Source: JAIVHA01 sp965367295
GTDB taxonomy: Bacteria > Pseudomonadota > Gammaproteobacteria > DSM-19610
Length of the DNA stretch: 64,000 nucleotides
Direction of reading: 5' to 3'
NCBI GenBank assembly: GCA_965367295.1
Contig: CBDUHN010000009.1
Coordinates: 14,732-78,731, forward strand
Shown one piece after another: positions 33,819-42,662 of this stretch; the stretch's first letter is position 1, and every line of letters begins with the position of its first letter. Position numbers and translations under genes: made by a program. A model generated the notes under the pieces. That model did not search any database. It saw only the letters and a list, made by a program, of their open reading frames with translations, and was not told the origin of the DNA.

Positions 33819-34649
33819 GTGGGTAAAAACAGAATCCTCATGCTGGTGGACAACGGTTCGACACGGGCTGATGCCACCCTGAACCTGCGTCGGCTGGCGG
33901 CTGCCCTGGGTCAGCGGGTCGGGCAGACCGTCTACCCGGTGTCCCTGCAACATGCCGAGAAGATCCCGGCCGCCGCGCTTGGCGGACAGACCGCCGATGT
34001 CTTCATCCCGTTCCTGCGTCAGCAGCGGGCGCAGGGCGCGGAGTCGTTCATCGTCACGCCGCTGTTTTTCGGTAACAGCCGGGCACTGACCCGTTTCATT
34101 CCCGACGGCACCAACGAGGTACGGGTGGAAACGGGGGATTTCCAGTTGCGGGTCGCCGAACCGCTATGTCCCATGCCGGAAGGCGAACCAGGATTGGCGC
34201 GTATCCTTTGTGAGAACGCGGGCGATGCGGCAAAAGCGGCGGGGCATGCGCTGCAGCAGCTGGTGCTGGTGGACCACGGGTCACCGATCCCGGAAGTGAC
34301 CGCCGTGCGCCAGCGCCTTGCACAACAGATGCGGGAAATACTTGGCACCGGGATCGACCTGCAGGAAGCGGTCATGGAACGTCGCCCGGGGCCCGAATAC
34401 GATTTCAACGGTCCCTTGCTGGAAGACCTGCTTAACCGCATGGCCGGGGAGAAGCCCCGGCAACGGGTGGTGCTGGCCATGCTGTTCTTTTCCCCCGGCC
34501 GTCATGCCGGCCCCGGTGGCGATATCGAGGAGATCTGCGAGCGCGTGGTGACCGCCCACCCCGGCTTCCAGGTGACCGCTTCCCCGCTCATTGGTGATCA
34601 CCCGGGGCTGGTGGATATCCTCGAAACCCGTCTGCGGGACTACCTGTAA
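33819..34649 (+). CDS. CbiX-like (sirohydrochlorin chelatase family) two-domain protein
   Basis: A 276-residue protein made of two CbiX-type halves. The C-terminal half has both metal-site histidines (LVLVDHGSP and FFSPGRHAGPGGDI). The N-terminal half has the same frame but reads LMLVDNGST and LFFGNSRALTRF, so both histidines are lost there. Such proteins insert Co2+ or Fe2+ into sirohydrochlorin for cobalamin or siroheme. With only one full site per chain, activity would rest on the C-terminal half. GTG start, with AGGTGA just upstream. No other tetrapyrrole gene is nearby, so metal and pathway are not defined. Confidence 0.82.
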   Translation: MGKNRILMLVDNGSTRADATLNLRRLAAALGQRVGQTVYPVSLQHAEKIPAAALGGQTADVFIPFLRQQRAQGAESFIVTPLFFGNSRALTRFIPDGTNEVRVETGDFQLRVAEPLCPMPEGEPGLARILCENAGDAAKAAGHALQQLVLVDHGSPIPEVTAVRQRLAQQMREILGTGIDLQEAVMERRPGPEYDFNGPLLEDLLNRMAGEKPRQRVVLAMLFFSPGRHAGPGGDIEEICERVVTAHPGFQVTASPLIGDHPGLVDILETRLRDYL

Positions 34650-34670
34650 TTCGCTATCCGCCGAAATGAC

Positions 34671-34694
34671 AACCCCCCGGGGATGCCGGGGGTT
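34671..34694 (+). terminator. Possible terminator hairpin after the CbiX-like gene
   Basis: AACCCCCCGG and CCGGGGGTT can pair across a 5-base loop 22 bp after the stop codon, with one bulged base. Only two or three T residues follow, so it is a weak rho-independent candidate. Confidence 0.4.
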
Positions 34695-34732
34695 CGTGCT
34701 GGACGGGTTCCCCGCGGGAACCGGTTGGCAAA

Positions 34733-34987
34733 CTATTCAGTGATCATGCCTGCCATACGGATCGGGGTCTGCAGGCGGATCAATAGATATTCCACCAGCG
34801 GGGCGAACAGGGTGACCAGGCGCTCGGTGCTGACGATGGGGAGGAAGCCGAAGACCAGAGGTTTTGGCGCTGAGGGTTCCGCGGCGGCTCCGGCCGGCAG
34901 TGGAGCCAGGCAGAGGATGAACGGCCAGCACCGTAGGCAGGTTCGAACACAGGGCCGGTATGAAAACCTGGATGTGACCATAAGCAT
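34733..34987 (-). pseudogene. Truncated PhnD-like periplasmic binding protein (N-terminal remnant)
   Basis: The minus strand encodes about 84 residues: a signal-peptide-like start (CWPFILCLAPLPAGAAAE) and then PLVFGFLPIVSTERLVTLFA, which resembles the first strand and helix of PhnD-type phosphonate/phosphite-binding domains (pattern FG.LP..S.ERL...FAPL..YL). The frame stops after RMAGMITE, where a full PhnD domain would need some 200 more residues. No continuation was found in other frames downstream. It is best read as the surviving 5' end of a lost binding-protein or sensor gene. Neither of two possible ATGs (34987, 34981) has a good ribosome site. Confidence 0.5.
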
Positions 34988-35240
34988 CTGTTGGTATTGG
35001 AATATGATAGCCGGACAGGATCGCCCGCCATCCGGCAAGGCCTATCACGGTCAGTGATTGTCACACTGTTTATTATGGATAGGGCGGGGCGGGGGTTTAT
35101 TCCGGTACCGTTCCGGGGAAATCCTTTGCCGGCGGCAAGTTTTTCATGCAGCTGCGATGAATTTTGGTATCATACGCCACCATTTTAGCCGGATTGATTG
35201 GGCGTTTGCGGCCATCATCCCTGATCTCAAATGCCTCCCG

Positions 35241-35265
35241 AATATTTCAACTTGTTGAAAATATT
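35241..35265. promoter_or_regulatory. Imperfect palindrome upstream of fusA
   Basis: AATATTTCAAC, a 2-base spacer, then GTTGAAAATATT (one bulged A) lies about 75 bp before the fusA start in an AT-rich stretch. Its size and position suit a regulator site overlapping the promoter. No regulator gene is adjacent. Confidence 0.35.
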
Positions 35266-35340
35266 TAGGTTTGCGTGAATCCGCCATGGCGGGCAGCACG
35301 CAATTGGGAAACTTTTTTCAAGCTTAATAGAGTTGACATC

Positions 35341-37419
35341 ATGACTGACCTAGCCAACTACCGAAATATCGGTATTTTCGCGCACGTGGATGCGGGCAAG
35401 ACCACTACCACGGAGCGTATCCTGAAGCTCACCGGCAAGATCCACAAGCTGGGCGAGGTGCACGATGGTGCGTCTACCATGGACTTTATGGATCAGGAGG
35501 CCGAGCGCGGCATCACCATCCAGTCCGCGGCCACTACCTGTCACTGGAAAGGACACCAGTTCAATATCATCGACACCCCCGGACACGTGGACTTCACCAT
35601 TGAAGTGTATCGTTCGCTGAAGGTGCTGGATGGTGGTGTGGGTGTGTTCTGTGCTTCCGGTGGTGTGGAGCCTCAGTCCGAGACCAACTGGCGCTATGCC
35701 AACGAATCCGAAGTTGCCCGCATCATCTACGTTAACAAGCTGGACCGCATGGGCGCGGATTTCTATCGCGTGGTCAAGCAGGTCAAGGACGTGCTGGCCG
35801 CCAACCCGCTGGTCATGGTGCTGCCGATCGGTGTTGAGGAAAATCTCAAGGGCGTGGTGGATCTGCTCACCCGCAAGGCCTGGGTCTGGGATGATTCCGG
35901 CGATCCAATGGCGTACACCATCGAGGACGTGCCGGCCGACATGCACGACAAGGTGGAAGAGTACCGCGAGCAGCTGATCGAAACCGCTGTCGAGCAGGAC
36001 GACGACCTGATGGAGAAATACCTGGAAGGCGAGGAGCCCTCCATCGAAGACCTCAAGCGCTGCATTCGCAAGGGCACCATCGCCCTTGATTTCTTCCCCA
36101 CCTACTGTGGCTCCTCGTTCAAAAACAAGGGTGTGCAGCTGGTGCTGGATGCCGTGGTGGATTACCTGCCGAATCCGGTTGAGGTCACCCCGCAGCCCGA
36201 GGTGGACCTGGAAGGCAACGAGACCGGCAAATTCGCCATCGTGGATGCCGATAAGCCGCTGCGCGCGCTGGCGTTCAAGATCATGGATGACCGTTTCGGT
36301 GCGCTGACCTTCGTGCGTATCTATTCCGGCCGCATGAGCAAGGGCGACACGGTGATGAACAGCTTCACCGGCAAGACCGAGCGCATCGGCCGCATGGTGA
36401 TGATGCACGCGGACAACCGCGAAGAGATCGAGTCCGCCCAGGCCGGCGACATCATCGCCGTCATCGGGATGAAGAACGTGCAGACGGGACACACCCTGTG
36501 CGATCCGAAATCACCTGCGACCCTGGAACCGATGGTATTCCCGGACCCGGTTATCTCCATCGCGGTTGCCCCGAAGGACAAAGGCGGTGCCGAAAAGATG
36601 GGGATCGCCCTCAACAAGATGGTGCAGGAAGATCCCTCGTTCCGCGTCGAAACCGACGAGGAATCCGGCGAGACCATTCTCAAGGGCATGGGCGAACTGC
36701 ACCTGGACATCAAGGTGGACATCCTCAAGCGTACCCATGGTATCGAGGTGCAGGTGGGCAAGCCCCAGGTGGCCTACCGCGAAACCATCACCCAGCGGGT
36801 CGAGGATACCTATACCCACAAGAAGCAGACCGGTGGTTCTGGCCAGTATGCGAAGATCGATTACATCATCGAACCCGGTGAACAGAACAGCGGTTATGTG
36901 TTCGAGTCAGCGGTGACCGGTGGTAGCGTGCCGCGCGAATTCTGGCCGGCAGTGGACAAGGGTTTCCGGAGCAGTATGGAGAAGGGCACGCTGGCAGGTT
37001 TCCCGTTGCTGGATGTGAAGGTCACCCTGGTGGACGGTGGTTTCCACCCGGTCGACTCCTCCGCCATTGCCTATGAAATTGCGGCCAAGAGCGCCTATCG
37101 CCAATCGGTGCCCAAGGCAGCTCCGCAGCTGCTGGAACCGATCATGAAGGTGGATGTGTTCACGCCGGATGACCATGTGGGTGACGTGATCGGCGACCTG
37201 AACCGCCGCCGTGGCATGATCAAGTCCCAGGAAGCGGGTCCCACCGGCGTACGTGTCAAGGCCGATGCACCGCTGAGTGAGATGTTTGGCTATATCGGTG
37301 ACCTGCGTACCATGACCTCCGGTCGCGGCCAGTTCTCCATGGAGTTTTCGCACTATGCTCCGTGTCCGAACAATGTCGCCGAGGAAGTGATCAAGGAAGT
37401 GAAGGAACGGAACAAGTAA
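35341..37419 (+). CDS. fusA: Elongation factor G (fusB/FusA2-type paralogue)
   Basis: A 692-residue translational GTPase. G motifs are intact: AHVDAGKTTTTE (P-loop), DTPGHVDFT and NKLD, followed by EF-G domains II-V ending with YGP-free SHYAPCPNNVAEEV. The starting sequence TDLANYRNIGIFAHVDAGK and the LKLTGKIHKLGEVHDG segment look like the second EF-G of Pseudomonas and Vibrio rather than the str-operon copy, and no rpsL, rpsG or tuf gene is beside it. The ATG at 35341 was chosen; the open frame upstream to 35275 is not part of the family. A strong terminator follows, so it is monocistronic. Confidence 0.92.
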   Translation: MTDLANYRNIGIFAHVDAGKTTTTERILKLTGKIHKLGEVHDGASTMDFMDQEAERGITIQSAATTCHWKGHQFNIIDTPGHVDFTIEVYRSLKVLDGGVGVFCASGGVEPQSETNWRYANESEVARIIYVNKLDRMGADFYRVVKQVKDVLAANPLVMVLPIGVEENLKGVVDLLTRKAWVWDDSGDPMAYTIEDVPADMHDKVEEYREQLIETAVEQDDDLMEKYLEGEEPSIEDLKRCIRKGTIALDFFPTYCGSSFKNKGVQLVLDAVVDYLPNPVEVTPQPEVDLEGNETGKFAIVDADKPLRALAFKIMDDRFGALTFVRIYSGRMSKGDTVMNSFTGKTERIGRMVMMHADNREEIESAQAGDIIAVIGMKNVQTGHTLCDPKSPATLEPMVFPDPVISIAVAPKDKGGAEKMGIALNKMVQEDPSFRVETDEESGETILKGMGELHLDIKVDILKRTHGIEVQVGKPQVAYRETITQRVEDTYTHKKQTGGSGQYAKIDYIIEPGEQNSGYVFESAVTGGSVPREFWPAVDKGFRSSMEKGTLAGFPLLDVKVTLVDGGFHPVDSSAIAYEIAAKSAYRQSVPKAAPQLLEPIMKVDVFTPDDHVGDVIGDLNRRRGMIKSQEAGPTGVRVKADAPLSEMFGYIGDLRTMTSGRGQFSMEFSHYAPCPNNVAEEVIKEVKERNK

Positions 37420-37431
37420 GCCGTTCTGTCG

Positions 37432-37468
37432 AAAAGCCGGCCGGGTGTATGCCCGGCCGGCTTTTTTT
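37432..37468 (+). terminator. Rho-independent terminator of fusA
   Basis: A 14-bp perfect stem (AAAAGCCGGCCGGG / CCCGGCCGGCTTTT) with a 6-base loop, followed by T residues (seven T in a row ending at 37468), starts 12 bp after the fusA stop. This is a classic strong terminator. Confidence 0.92.
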
Positions 37469-37684
37469 ATGCCTGCGTGCAGCCCTTTGGTTTCCATTCA
37501 GGGTATCGAGCCGATGTCCTGGTAAGGGTATTACCCTCGATATCGATGCCGGTCATATTCTGCCGGAACGCGCGAGGCTGCATTTTTTGATGTAGGCATT
37601 GAATAGTGATAGCGTATTTTGTCATTTCAAATCTCCCGCCCCGACCCAGCGCGGAAGCAAGCGAACACGAGGTTCAACTCCCTA

Positions 37685-38326
37685 ATGGATAATATGCTTG
37701 GGTATTCCGAGTACCTGAAAATATTCATCAGCCTGCTGGCGATCGTCAACCCGTTCGGGGCGATACCGTTATTCATCAGCATGACCGCCAGCGAGAACAA
37801 TCGCGAACGCCGCAAGACCAGCAACCTGGTTACCTTGAGCGTAACCATTATCCTGCTGGTGGCGCTGTTCTTTGGTGAACTGTTGTTGCGGTTTTTTGGG
37901 ATCACCATCGACTCGTTCCGTGTCGGCGGTGGCATCCTGATATTACTGATGGCTATCGCCATGCTGCATGCGAAAACCAGCCCGGTCAGGCAGACGGAAG
38001 AAGAAGCCGATGAATCGATTGAGAAGGAGTCTGTCGCCATCGTGCCGCTTGCGATGCCGCTGCTGGCCGGGCCTGGTGCTATCAGCACCGTGATACTGTC
38101 GGCGCACAAATCAGCCGGCATTGCCCATTACATGATGATCGCCCTGGGCATCTGCCTGTTGAGCCTGGTGATCTGGGGCGTGTTGCGTTTATCGCCTTGG
38201 ATAGCGGGGCGGATCAGCGCTACGGGCATCAATATATTTACCCGCATCATGGGCTTGATACTGGCCGCGATTGCTATAGAGGTGATCGCTAATGGTATGA
38301 AGGGGTTGTTTCCCGTACTGGCTTGA
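37685..38326 (+). CDS. MarC/YchE family integral membrane protein
   Basis: A 213-residue protein with six transmembrane helices of the MarC family. The family hallmarks are LLAIVNPFGAIPLFISMT in helix 1 and PLAMPLLAGPGAISTVI in the middle. The ATG at 37685 was chosen over an upstream TTG that would add a non-family leader; an ATG three codons later is also possible. The role of MarC proteins is unresolved. It is flanked by the fusA terminator and the convergent CDGSH gene. Confidence 0.88.
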   Translation: MDNMLGYSEYLKIFISLLAIVNPFGAIPLFISMTASENNRERRKTSNLVTLSVTIILLVALFFGELLLRFFGITIDSFRVGGGILILLMAIAMLHAKTSPVRQTEEEADESIEKESVAIVPLAMPLLAGPGAISTVILSAHKSAGIAHYMMIALGICLLSLVIWGVLRLSPWIAGRISATGINIFTRIMGLILAAIAIEVIANGMKGLFPVLA

Positions 38327-38430
38327 ATACCGGTTTTTGGGATTGGCGTGACAAACTCAACATCACGCACGCCTTGCATGCCATGGCAGAGGCCATGGCG
38401 GATGCATAGGTTCAGGCGAGTGATTCACGA

Positions 38431-38673
38431 TCAGAGCGTCTTGTGTGTACCGTCGCAGAAAGGCCGGTTCGCGGTGCGCTTGCAGCCGCACAGATACACT
38501 GTCCCGGTCTTTTCTGCCGTAAAGGCCACCGGCTCGAAGCCGGTACCCTTGTGTGAACCGTCGCAGAAGGGCTGGTCCTTGCTGCGCCCACAGGCACACC
38601 AATAATAGGTCTTGCCTGCTTCCACCTCGGTCGGGTAGGGGGCCGGTTGTGCGATGAGCGCTTCGTCTGTCAT
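38431..38673 (-). CDS. Double CDGSH iron-sulfur domain protein
   Basis: An 80-residue protein with two CDGSH zinc-finger-like [2Fe-2S] motifs: CACGRSKDQPFCDGSH and CGCKRTANRPFCDGTH, each with the three-Cys, one-His ligand set. The ATG at 38671-38673 has GGAG six bases upstream; the longer open frame runs into the divergent promoter region. Proteins with tandem CDGSH domains are small cytoplasmic redox or Fe-S transfer proteins. It is divergent from the TetR gene and convergent with marC. Confidence 0.9.
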   Translation of the reverse strand: MTDEALIAQPAPYPTEVEAGKTYYWCACGRSKDQPFCDGSHKGTGFEPVAFTAEKTGTVYLCGCKRTANRPFCDGTHKTL

Positions 38674-38868
38674 GGGGTTCTCCGGGATATTGAGGGATTG
38701 GCACCCTGCGGTGTACCGCCGGCGGGTGACCAATGCTGTAGTGATCGTAATGGTGTTTGCGGGGTGTGTCGATGGGCTTGTGCCATGCCCCGTATAGATC
38801 GCTGGGGCTGGAGTTGGGGTAATAAAACCCATTAACGGATTGAAATTCAATAAAAAATATATTTTTAC

Positions 38869-38918
38869 TTGACATCGGTTGCCGGTTGATAAAAGATAGT
38901 AATCAATTACTATCTTTT
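38869..38918 (+). promoter_or_regulatory. TetR operator (perfect 13-bp-arm palindrome) with upstream -35 box
   Basis: AAAAGATAGTAAT and ATTACTATCTTTT form a perfect inverted repeat with a 2-base centre at 38891-38918, ending 9 bp before the TetR start codon. A consensus TTGACA (38869-38874) lies 16 bp before the left arm, so the palindrome would cover the -10 region. This is the expected layout for an autoregulated TetR gene and its efflux operon. Confidence 0.78.
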
Positions 38919-38927
38919 GGAACTGCC

Positions 38928-39536
38928 ATGTCATCCACTAGCAAACATCTCCCTGCCGAAGAACGTCGCGCTGTCACGGTGGAAGCCGTGGTGGAACTGG
39001 CGGCGGTACAAAACCCGGGTGATATCACCACTGCGGCCATTGCCAAGTATATGAATGTAACCCAGGGTGCGTTGTTTCGTCATTTCCCCAACAAGGAAGC
39101 TATCTGGCAGGCCGCGATGGAGTGGGTTGCGGAGTGTCTGCTGGCCCGCGTGGATACCGCTGTCAGTGATGCGGCAACTCCGCTGTCGGCACTGGAGGCC
39201 GTGTTCATGACCCATATCGAGTTCGTAACCAGACACCCCGGTGCCCCCCGGATGCTGTTTGGGGAATTGCAACGGGCCGAGGATACCGCGCCCAAACGCA
39301 TGGCCCGCACTCTGCTGCAGAAATACGGTGTGCGTCTGGCGATGTTGATTGAAAAGGGCAAGGCCGAGGGCGAGGTGGATGTTGCCGTGGATACGGTGGC
39401 GGCAACCACCCTGTTTATCGGCACCATCCAGGGCCTGGTGATGCAGTCATTGCTGGCGGGTGATACCGGCAGTATGCGGGACAAGGTGCCCGGGGTGTTT
39501 GCGATCTATCGCCGTGGTATCGAGGTACGGTCATGA
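38928..39536 (+). CDS. TetR/AcrR family transcriptional regulator
   Basis: A 202-residue regulator: N-terminal TetR helix-turn-helix (ITTAAIAKYMNVTQGALFRHF, then PNKEAIWQAAMEWV) and an all-helical ligand domain of about 140 residues. The start codon ATG at 38928 is right after the palindromic operator; the upstream ATG at 38886 would place the operator inside the coding region. Its stop overlaps the adaptor-protein start (ATGA), so it heads a four-gene efflux operon that it probably represses. Confidence 0.92.
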   Translation: MSSTSKHLPAEERRAVTVEAVVELAAVQNPGDITTAAIAKYMNVTQGALFRHFPNKEAIWQAAMEWVAECLLARVDTAVSDAATPLSALEAVFMTHIEFVTRHPGAPRMLFGELQRAEDTAPKRMARTLLQKYGVRLAMLIEKGKAEGEVDVAVDTVAATTLFIGTIQGLVMQSLLAGDTGSMRDKVPGVFAIYRRGIEVRS

Positions 39537-40726
39537 AAAGGCTTTCTATGAATACGCGCCGCATTACCCTGGTGATCGTGTTGCTGCCGTTGCTGCTGGC
39601 CTTTGGCTATGTGGTGGCAAGATCCGGTCCATTGGCGCCGGTAGCGGTCACGGTCGTCCAGGTTGAAAGCCAGGCCATTTCCCCCGCCCTGTTCGGCATC
39701 GGGGTTGTCGAGGCCCGGTACAGCTACCGTATAGGCCCGACCATGACGGGACATGTATTGCGGCTCGATAGCCAGGTGGGCGACCGCGTGACAGCGGGGC
39801 AGGTACTGGGGGATATGGACCCGGTGGATCTGGAAAACAGGATCTCCGCCAAGCTGGCTGCGATCAACCGGGCCCAGTCCTCCGTGAAGGCCGCACAGGC
39901 CAGTGTGGTTGAAGCCGAAGCCCGTGAGCGCTATTCCGCGGCCCAGTCCCGGCGTTATGAAGAACTGGCCCGGCAGCACACGGTCAGTGAAGAGGCTGCA
40001 GAGGCCAAACATCAGGAATACCAGGTCGCCAAAGCAGGACTGGCCGCCGCCAAGGCCAACCTGAACGCAGCCGGTGAAGAACTGGCAATGCTGCGGGCGG
40101 ATCATGAAGGTCTGTTGCAACAGCGCAGTAACCTGCGACTGGTATCCCCGGTGGATGGCCTGGTGGTGGGGCGTTATGTGGAACCTGGCAGTACCGTGGT
40201 TGCCGGCCAGCCGGTGGTGGAGGTCATCGATCCCTCGAGTCTCTGGGTTAATGTACGTTTCGATCAACTGCAGTCCGCGGGGCTGGCCGTCGGCCTGCCC
40301 GCCAGCATCCTTTTGCGATCCCGCTCCGGCCAGTCCCTGACGGGGTATGTGGCCAGAGTTGAACCCCTTGCCGATGCGGTGACCGAAGAGATCATGGCCA
40401 AGGTTGTATTTGATCAGTTACCGGAACTGCTGCCGCCGGTGGGTGAACTGGCCGAAATCACCGTCTCCCTGCCCCCGCTGGAAAGCGCTCCGGTGGTGCC
40501 CAATGCCAGTATCAAACACCTCAATGGTATCACCGGTGTGTGGCGGATCGAAAACGATGTCCCGCGGTATGTTGCGGTGGAGACCGGGGTGTCCGACCTG
40601 GATGGTCATGTGCAAATCATCAGCGGTCTCAAGACCGGCGACCGCGTTGTCATGTACAGCCGGCAGGAACTGACCACGCGCAGTCGTGTCAGCATCGTCG
40701 ATCGTCTGGTGGATGAGGCGACATGA
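39533..40726 (+). CDS. HlyD/MFP-family periplasmic adaptor of an efflux transporter
   Basis: A 397-residue membrane fusion protein: N-terminal membrane anchor (TLVIVLLPLLLAFGYVVA), biotinyl-lipoyl halves (VGDRVTAGQVLGDMDPVDLE and LVSPVDGLVVGRYVEPG), a coiled-coil hairpin of about 100 residues rich in Ala and Glu, and beta-barrel domains. No lipobox Cys is seen. It overlaps the TetR stop and the permease start by 4 bp each. It should connect the inner-membrane ABC permease to an outer-membrane channel encoded elsewhere. Confidence 0.9.
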   Translation: MKRLSMNTRRITLVIVLLPLLLAFGYVVARSGPLAPVAVTVVQVESQAISPALFGIGVVEARYSYRIGPTMTGHVLRLDSQVGDRVTAGQVLGDMDPVDLENRISAKLAAINRAQSSVKAAQASVVEAEARERYSAAQSRRYEELARQHTVSEEAAEAKHQEYQVAKAGLAAAKANLNAAGEELAMLRADHEGLLQQRSNLRLVSPVDGLVVGRYVEPGSTVVAGQPVVEVIDPSSLWVNVRFDQLQSAGLAVGLPASILLRSRSGQSLTGYVARVEPLADAVTEEIMAKVVFDQLPELLPPVGELAEITVSLPPLESAPVVPNASIKHLNGITGVWRIENDVPRYVAVETGVSDLDGHVQIISGLKTGDRVVMYSRQELTTRSRVSIVDRLVDEAT

Positions 40727-41916
40727 TCAGTCTGGCGGGGCGCGATGTATTACATGCCTGGGGCAAGTTCGTCTTTACCGGTGTGGGGCTGGGTTTGCTG
40801 ATCGGGGTAACCCTGACCATGGCTGGTGTGTACCGCGGCATGGTGGATGATGCCAAGGTATTGCTGAGCAATAGCGGTGCGGACCTGTGGGTGGTGCAAA
40901 AGGATACCCTGGGACCCTATGCGGAATCCTCCAGTCTGTATGACGATATTTATCGCAGTGTCCTTGCCATGCCCGGGGTGGCCAGTGCTGCCAATGTCAC
41001 CTATCTCACCATGCAGGTACGCCAGGGAAACCGCGATGTGCGCGCCATGGTGGTCGGCATAGTGCCCGGCGGCCCCGGTGTTCCCAGCTACCTGCTGGCC
41101 GGGCGGCACATCACCCGTAGCCATTATGAGGCAGTGGCCGATGTGGCCACCGGTTTTACACTGGGGCAGGTGGTTCGTATTCGTCGTAATGATTACACCA
41201 TTGTGGGTCTGACCCGGCGCATGGTGTCCTCCGGCGGCGATCCCATGCTGTTTATTCCCCTGCGGGATGCCCAGGAGGCCCAGTTCCTGAAGGATAACGA
41301 TGCCATTATCAGTCAGCGCAACCGTACTTCGGCCAACCCGGTATTCAATCAGCCGGGTGTGCCGGGATTACTGGATGCCGTGATCGATTCCCAGAGCAGT
41401 AATCCGTATGTCAATGCGATACTGGTACAGATCCAGCCCGGCAGCACTCCGGAGCAGGTGGCGGAACCGATTCGTCGCTGGAAACGCCTGCAGGTCTATA
41501 CCCGCGATCAGATGGAAGAGATTCTGGTTGCCAAGTTGATTGCCACTTCCGCAAAACAGATCGGTATGTTTCTGGTGATCCTGGCCATTGTCAGCGCGGC
41601 AATTGTCGCTTTCATCATTTATACCCTGACGATGGGCAAGATCCGGGAAATTGCTGTACTCAAACTCATCGGTACCCGCAATCGCACCATTGCCGGCATG
41701 ATCATGCAGCAGGCCGTAGGATTGGGGCTGATAGGTTTTGTGGTGGGCAAGATTGCTGCAACCTTCTGGGCACCCCTGTTTCCCAAGTATGTACTGCTGG
41801 AACCGGGAGATGCCCTGCGCGGATTGCTTGCCGTGGTGATTATCTGCATCCTGGCCAGCGTGCTGGCGATCCGTGCCGCTCTCAAGGTGGATCCGGCGGA
41901 GGCGATCGGTGGCTGA
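40723..41916 (+). CDS. ABC transporter permease (FtsX/MacB/DevC type)
   Basis: A 397-residue permease with the FtsX-family plan: one N-terminal transmembrane helix (FTGVGLGLLIGVTLTMAGVY), a periplasmic domain of about 220 residues, and three C-terminal helices (MFLVILAIVSAAIVAFIIYT and two more). MGKIREIAVLKLIGTRNRTI is the typical cytoplasmic coupling segment. Size and separate ATPase recall DevC of DevBCA exporters rather than fused MacB. It lies in a 4-gene operon with overlapping starts. Confidence 0.9.
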   Translation: MISLAGRDVLHAWGKFVFTGVGLGLLIGVTLTMAGVYRGMVDDAKVLLSNSGADLWVVQKDTLGPYAESSSLYDDIYRSVLAMPGVASAANVTYLTMQVRQGNRDVRAMVVGIVPGGPGVPSYLLAGRHITRSHYEAVADVATGFTLGQVVRIRRNDYTIVGLTRRMVSSGGDPMLFIPLRDAQEAQFLKDNDAIISQRNRTSANPVFNQPGVPGLLDAVIDSQSSNPYVNAILVQIQPGSTPEQVAEPIRRWKRLQVYTRDQMEEILVAKLIATSAKQIGMFLVILAIVSAAIVAFIIYTLTMGKIREIAVLKLIGTRNRTIAGMIMQQAVGLGLIGFVVGKIAATFWAPLFPKYVLLEPGDALRGLLAVVIICILASVLAIRAALKVDPAEAIGG

Positions 41917-42628
41917 GATGAAAGGCAGGGGAATTCATATTGAGGGGATGCGCAAGCGGTATGGCGTAGGCGATACTGCGGTGGATGCGCTGAAGGACGT
42001 CAATATGCAGGTGTCGCCCGGCGAGGTGGTTGGCCTGATTGGCCCTTCCGGCTCGGGGAAAAGCACCTTGCTCAAGTGTCTTGGTGCCGTTATCGAGCCT
42101 ACCGCTGGCCGTATGACGCTGGGTAGCGACATCATTTACCAGGATGGCTGGACCATCCATGATTTGCGCGCCCTGCGCCGCGACAAGATCGGTTTCGTGT
42201 TTCAGGCACCCTATCTCATCCCGTTTCTGGATGTAACCGATAATATTGCACTGTTGCCCATGCTGGCCGGGCGCAATAATACCGACTCACGGCAGCGCGC
42301 AGTGGAATTGCTGGAAGCACTGGACGTGGCTCATCGAGCCAGGGCCATGCCATCGCAACTTTCCGGCGGCGAGCAGCAGCGTGTGGCCATTGCCCGTGCC
42401 CTGGTGAACCGACCACCGGTGATCCTGGCGGATGAACCCACGGCACCACTGGACAGTGAACGGGCGCTGGCGGTGATACGCATCCTGAATAAAATGGCGC
42501 AGCAATACCAGACGGCGATCATTGTTGTTACCCATGATGAAAAAATAATCCCGACCTTCAAACGTATTTATCATATCCGGGATGGTCGTACCCACGAGGA
42601 AGCGGGTGAGGGCCGTTCTTTCGAGTAG
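41909..42628 (+). CDS. ABC transporter ATP-binding protein (LolD/DevA type)
   Basis: A 239-residue ATPase with Walker A GPSGSGKSTLLKCL, signature LSGGEQQRVAIARAL, Walker B VILADEPTAPLD and H-loop VVTHDEK. It belongs to the MacB/LolD group that pairs with FtsX-type permeases. A GTG at 41909 was chosen because GGAGG lies six bases upstream; an ATG three codons later (41918) is the alternative. Walker B is followed by PLDSE rather than the common LDSxxG. It should power export by the adaptor-permease complex. Confidence 0.92.
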   Translation: MAEMKGRGIHIEGMRKRYGVGDTAVDALKDVNMQVSPGEVVGLIGPSGSGKSTLLKCLGAVIEPTAGRMTLGSDIIYQDGWTIHDLRALRRDKIGFVFQAPYLIPFLDVTDNIALLPMLAGRNNTDSRQRAVELLEALDVAHRARAMPSQLSGGEQQRVAIARALVNRPPVILADEPTAPLDSERALAVIRILNKMAQQYQTAIIVVTHDEKIIPTFKRIYHIRDGRTHEEAGEGRSFE

Positions 42629-42662
42629 TAATTCATCTCATATCTGCTGGAGCATAGTCCGA

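Larger units (their letters stand above)
34650..35340. other. 691-bp gap between the CbiX-like gene and fusA
   Basis: The gap holds a GC-rich hairpin at 34671-34694, the decayed PhnD-like fragment on the minus strand (34733-34987) and an imperfect palindrome at 35241-35265 upstream of fusA. The stretch 34990-35240 has no ORF I can support. Confidence 0.5.

Noticed and set aside
35350..36492. Minus-strand ORF of 380 codons inside fusA
   Set aside because: It is His/Val-rich with no motif and is fully antisense to EF-G.
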